Shown: one piece after another, positions 39,119 through 41,516 of the stretch
How positions within the stretch are numbered: the first letter of the stretch is position 1
Layout: each line of letters starts with the position of its first letter
Assembly: GCF_019396345.1 (NCBI RefSeq)
Contig: NZ_JAHKRM010000058.1
Span: 1-41,516, forward strand
DNA length: 41,516 nt
Source of the DNA: Nonomuraea guangzhouensis
GTDB lineage: Bacteria; Actinomycetota; Actinomycetes; Streptosporangiales; Streptosporangiaceae
Reading direction: 5' to 3'
Program-made: the position numbers and the translations under genes
The notes under the pieces: generated by a model
What the model saw: only the letters and a program-made list of their open reading frames with translations
What the model was told of the DNA's origin: nothing
Database searches by the model: none

Positions 39119-39549
39119 GGCTCCTCATCCGGCGCGACATCGACGCCACACGGGCCTCGTACCAACGTCGACCGGGTGGGGGTGTCGCCCGGACGGAGGC
39201 ACCCACCGCTCTACACCGCGGAGGCCGACCCGGCCATGTCTGGCGTCAGGCTGATCGCTACCGGCGCTGGTCTCCGCTCTTTCTTGTACGGCAGGCACGG
39301 GAGGGCGCCAAGCGCAGTGCGTGGCTGAGGGCATTCCAGGGATACGGTTACCGGCTTCCCCGGCCGGCCGCCGTCACGTCGCGTCGATTGGCCAGGTCCG
39401 TGGGTTTTCTGCCCATCTCAGCCGGTTGCTCCTTCGCGTTGGACAGCGACCCCGGCCCTGGGGAGATCCAGTGCCCATGGGGGACCGGGTTGGTGAGAGG
39501 TTGGGGGGCACGCCAGACTTGGGGCCAATGGTTGTTGTTTGGGGGGATC
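39119..39549. other. 431-bp gap between uvrD2 and the thioesterase gene, no gene supported
   Basis: Frames are open here, including one continuous with the thioesterase gene, but their translations are Arg/Gly/Pro-rich, lack a ribosome-binding site and match no family. The stretch from 39470 on is G/T-rich (GGTTGGGGGG, GGTTGTTGTTTGGGGGG) and probably carries the thioesterase promoter. I see no RNA gene or clear terminator. Confidence 0.5.
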
Positions 39550-40419
39550 GTGAACGAGGCGTTGAAGGAGCTGCTCGATCTGCTGGACCTGGAGCAGATC
39601 GAGCTCGACATCTTTCGCGGGCGTAGCCCGGAGGAGCGGATCCAGCGGGTCTTCGGCGGTCAGGTGGCCGCGCAGGCGCTCGTCGCCGCCGGCCGTACCG
39701 TGCCGTCCGACCGGAACGTGCACTCGCTGCACGCCTACTTCATCCGCCCCGGTGACCCGTCCGTCCCGATCGTCTACAACGTCGAGCGGCTGCGTGACGG
39801 AAGGTCGTTCACCACGCGCAGGGTCCAGGCGATCCAGCATGGCAAGGCCATTTTCACCATGTCCGCGTCGTTCCACATCTTCGAGGAGGGCGTCGAGCAC
39901 CAGGCGTCCGTGAAGCCGGCCGTACCCGATCCCGAGACGCTTCCGACCTTCCAGGAGCGGATGACGGAGATCGTCGGTGTCAACTCCGAATACAAGGAGT
40001 GGCTGAGCCGGCCGCGGCCGGTCGACGCGCGTTATGCCTCGCCCCTGACGTGGGAGGCGTTCCAGAACCCCGAGCTGCGTAGCGCCGAGACCAACGTGTG
40101 GTTCCGCTACGACGCGGAGCTCGGCGACGACCCGCTGCTGCACGTGGTGCTGGCCGCGTACGCCTCCGACTTCACGCTGGTCGACACGATCCTGCTCGCG
40201 CACGGCATGGCGTGGGGTGCCTCCGATGTCGTGGGGGCCTCGCTGGATCACGCGATGTGGTTCCACCGGCCGTTCAGGGCGGACGACTGGTTGCTCTACG
40301 CACATGAGTCACCCTGGTCCGGGGGAGCGAGGGGGCTAGCGCGCGGTGAGATGTTCACTGCGTCCGGTGACCTCGTCGTGTCGGTCGTTCAGGAGGCCAT
40401 GATCCGTGTGAAAAAGTAA
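39550..40419 (+). CDS. tesB: Acyl-CoA thioesterase II (TesB)
   Basis: A 289-residue double-hotdog thioesterase that hydrolyses medium- and long-chain acyl-CoA to free fatty acid and CoA. The N-terminal hotdog shows RVFGGQVAAQALVAA, HSLHAYFIRPGD and FTTRRVQAIQHGKAIF. The C-terminal hotdog shows HVVLAAYASDFTLVDTIL (the Asp of the Asp-Thr/Gln triad region), SLDHAMWFHRPF and ARGEMFTASGDLVVSVVQE. The GTG at 39550 follows GGGGGGA and gives the family length; the frame stays open upstream into a non-coding gap. The whiB7 promoter begins only ~16 bp after the stop. Confidence 0.93.
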   Translation: MNEALKELLDLLDLEQIELDIFRGRSPEERIQRVFGGQVAAQALVAAGRTVPSDRNVHSLHAYFIRPGDPSVPIVYNVERLRDGRSFTTRRVQAIQHGKAIFTMSASFHIFEEGVEHQASVKPAVPDPETLPTFQERMTEIVGVNSEYKEWLSRPRPVDARYASPLTWEAFQNPELRSAETNVWFRYDAELGDDPLLHVVLAAYASDFTLVDTILLAHGMAWGASDVVGASLDHAMWFHRPFRADDWLLYAHESPWSGGARGLARGEMFTASGDLVVSVVQEAMIRVKK

Positions 40420-40434
40420 CAACATCGCAGGTAG

Positions 40435-40472
40435 AAAATATGTTGCCGGTTCTTCGGTTCCCGGTTTAGGGT
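40435..40472 (+). promoter_or_regulatory. whiB7 promoter with AT-rich WhiB7-binding element
   Basis: AAAATAT (40435-40441), -35 TTGCCG (40443-40448), 18-bp spacer, -10 TAGGGT (40467-40472). An AT-rich tract immediately upstream of the -35 is the known signature of WhiB7/SigA-activated promoters, bound by the WhiB7 AT-hook, so autoregulation is expected. Confidence 0.8.
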
Positions 40473-40532
40473 CATGGTCAAGCGAGTCGGACAGGTCCTG
40501 TCCGACGATCTCATGAGTGGAGGTGAGTCCCA

Positions 40533-40796
40533 GTGATCAGCATCAAGATGTCGGCCACGCAGTGGCTCGCCTTCGCATGCCGTGATCTGGTGAGGCTCGT
40601 CGATGAGCCGGCCAAGCTACGGCACCAGAAGTCTGCCCGTCGCCAGGAGCCCGCCGTGTTCACGCACGCCCACTATGGCGTGGCCACTCCGAGCGCTCCC
40701 GTCTACGTCGCAGGCAGTGAATTGCCGACCCAGCAGAACCCCAAGGGTGGACTGCGCGGTCCGCATCCCTGGAGGGATATACCGGTCACAACCTGA
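40533..40796 (+). CDS. Upstream ORF in the whiB7 leader
   Basis: An 87-codon ORF with GTG start at 40533 and strong GGAGGTGA ribosome-binding site (40519-40526). It starts MISIKMSATQWLAFACRDLVRL, read here as MISIKMSATQ then WLAFACRDLVRL, has a basic middle (KLRHQKSARRQE), and ends GLRGPHPWRDIPVTT. No family is recognised. It lies between the whiB7 promoter and the whiB7 attenuator, and its TGA is the first three bases of the right arm of a 9-bp hairpin. The likely role is sensing ribosome inhibition: stalling would change leader folding and let transcription reach whiB7. Whether the peptide itself acts is unknown. Confidence 0.7.
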   Translation: MISIKMSATQWLAFACRDLVRLVDEPAKLRHQKSARRQEPAVFTHAHYGVATPSAPVYVAGSELPTQQNPKGGLRGPHPWRDIPVTT

Positions 40797-40802
40797 CCGG
40801 TA
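40780..40802 (+). promoter_or_regulatory. Hairpin spanning the uORF stop codon
   Basis: TACCGGTCA, loop CAACC, TGACCGGTA: a perfect 9-bp stem at the uORF end. A ribosome finishing the uORF would melt it, which links uORF translation to folding of the adjacent terminator region. Confidence 0.65.
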
Positions 40803-40813
40803 ACTAACCTCCA

Positions 40814-40855
40814 GGCCGCGGATCCGCAAACAGGATCCGCGGCCTCTTTGTTTGT
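40814..40855 (+). terminator. Intrinsic terminator (attenuator) in the whiB7 leader
   Basis: A perfect 12-bp stem GGCCGCGGATCC, loop GCAAACA, GGATCCGCGGCC, followed by TCTTTGTTTGT. It stands 69 bp before the whiB7 ATG, so basal transcripts should stop here and whiB7 is expressed only on antitermination. Confidence 0.88.
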
Positions 40856-40923
40856 CCGTGATCCCCCAACCACCCACGAGGTGCCCGACCAAGATCAAAA
40901 AGATCGATCAAAAGGAGAACGTG

Positions 40924-41193
40924 ATGGGGGCGAAGACGATCATGGACCTGATCGACGAAGCCAAGATCCCCTGTCGTACCGACCCTGACCTGTGGTTCGC
41001 CGAGTCGCCGGAGGACGTGGAGTTCGCGAAGGCGCTCTGCGGCGGTTGCCCGATCCAGAAGGCCTGCTTGGCTCGCGCGCTCGAGCGCGAGGAGCCGTGG
41101 GGCGTCTGGGGCGGCGAACTGATCCTCCGGGGGACCGTAGTTCCCCGCAAGCGGCCCCGCGGTCGTCCGCGGAAGCACCCGGTCGCTGCCTAA
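40924..41193 (+). CDS. whiB7: WhiB7: Fe-S transcription activator of intrinsic antibiotic resistance
   Basis: An 89-residue Wbl protein. Four cluster cysteines are Cys17, Cys39, Cys42 and Cys48 (C..CGGC..C). EPWGVWGGE at 57-65 is the beta-turn that contacts sigma-A region 4. The C-terminal AT-hook RGRPRK at 79-84 identifies it as WhiB7 rather than other Wbl proteins. AAGGAG (40912-40917) sets the ATG at 40924; the GTG at 40921 is too close. It activates resistance genes in response to ribosome-targeting antibiotics and its own promoter. The leader upstream carries the control elements. Confidence 0.96.
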   Translation: MGAKTIMDLIDEAKIPCRTDPDLWFAESPEDVEFAKALCGGCPIQKACLARALEREEPWGVWGGELILRGTVVPRKRPRGRPRKHPVAA

Positions 41194-41228
41194 CCCCCAA
41201 CCGCTACGAGCAGAAAGCAGACAGACAG

Positions 41229-41423
41229 ATGAATCCGTTCTCCACCGGGAGTCTCAAAGTGCCGTATCTTTCCCATGAACTGGTAAACGACCGAATACAA
41301 ACGCTCCACCGCGAGGCCGAGGAGCAACGTCTCGCAGCGCGCATCCGTCGTGTGCAGCGTGCGCGTCGCAGTGTCGAGCGGGCGAATGAGCGCCTCACCC
41401 GGGCTCTGAGCCAGGAGGTCTGA
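41229..41423 (+). CDS. Small basic helical protein downstream of whiB7
   Basis: A 64-residue protein (MNPFSTGSLKVPYLSHELVND then RIQTLHREAEEQRLAARIRR), dominated by one long Arg/Glu-rich helix with coiled-coil character and ending RLTRALSQEV. The ATG at 41229 is 35 bp after whiB7 on the same strand and the pair share a downstream terminator, so co-transcription is likely. The ribosome-binding site is weak. I do not recognise a family. Confidence 0.65.
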   Translation: MNPFSTGSLKVPYLSHELVNDRIQTLHREAEEQRLAARIRRVQRARRSVERANERLTRALSQEV

Positions 41424-41424
41424 G

Positions 41425-41459
41425 ACGGGAGATCCTGCCGCCGGCGCAGGATCTCCCGT
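41425..41459 (+). terminator. Intrinsic terminator of the whiB7 transcription unit
   Basis: A perfect 14-bp stem ACGGGAGATCCTGC, 7-nt loop, GCAGGATCTCCCGT, starting right after the stop codon of the small helical protein gene. It is followed by TGATTCG. Confidence 0.8.
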
Positions 41460-41516
41460 TGATTCGCACCGCGTGAGTTTCGGTCTGAGTAAGTGAGCGG
41501 GGGGGGGGATGCAGGC

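Noticed and set aside
38935..39549. N-terminal extension of the thioesterase through the uvrD2 gap.
   Set aside because: The extra residues match no thioesterase, and GTG at 39550 with a G-rich ribosome-binding site gives the normal family length.

Overview
The window is a chromosomal segment of a high-GC actinomycete. Gene content, codon use, GTG/TTG starts and TAGGAT-type -10 boxes fit Streptosporangiales (a Nonomuraea-like organism); that placement is inference. No rRNA, tRNA, CRISPR array, insertion sequence or phage gene was seen.

The backbone follows, in inverted order, the conserved actinobacterial block known in Mycobacterium tuberculosis as whiB7-uvrD2-mycoredoxin-nudC-adnBA-(MGMT-like)-moeZ-TetR-DUF3107-ferritin-like-DEAD helicase. 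The matches here are: DEAD-box RNA helicase (47-2101), ferritin-like protein (2289-2933), DUF3107 (2995-3225), TetR regulator (3312-3971), moeZ (8951-10132), alkyltransferase-like protein (14668-14985), adnA/adnB (about 22.2-28.8 kb), nudC (34606-35580), mycoredoxin (35707-35955), uvrD2 (37070-39118) and whiB7 (40924-41193).

Accessory modules interrupt this backbone. (1) A non-homologous end-joining locus at 4.2-7.0 kb: a split LigD (separate ligase and polymerase) divergent from ku. (2) An AT-richer island at 7.0-8.0 kb with a Gly/Trp-rich secreted protein and several perfect dyads. (3) At 10.2-14.3 kb, two tandem copies of a two-gene cassette, each a membrane-anchored protein of unknown function followed by a mycosin-like membrane-anchored subtilase. 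(4) At 15.1-19.5 kb, a large CDP-glycerol-type glycerophosphotransferase and an sn-glycerol-1-phosphate dehydrogenase-like enzyme, separated by non-coding repeats. (5) At 19.5-22.1 kb, an acetyltransferase, a SnoaL-like pseudogene, an MDR oxidoreductase and a methyltransferase with an operator-like repeat upstream. (6) At 29.2-34.5 kb, a four-gene NIS siderophore operon (ATP-grasp ligase, two IucA/IucC synthetases, PLP decarboxylase). Its enzyme set matches vibrioferrin PvsA/B/D/E, and it lies behind a near-consensus IdeR/DmdR iron box. A block of five 58/59-bp tandem repeats separates it from adnB.

The right end holds a complete whiB7 resistance-regulator unit: an AT-rich-element promoter, a leader of about 445 nt with an 87-codon upstream ORF whose stop codon lies in a hairpin, a perfect 12-bp intrinsic terminator before whiB7, then whiB7 and a small helical protein gene with its own terminator. 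This is an antibiotic-responsive attenuation arrangement. DNA-repair functions (Ku/LigD, Atl, AdnAB, UvrD2, NudC, mycoredoxin) dominate the window. The best candidates for under-described biology are the duplicated protease cassettes, the vibrioferrin-like operon and the whiB7 leader.
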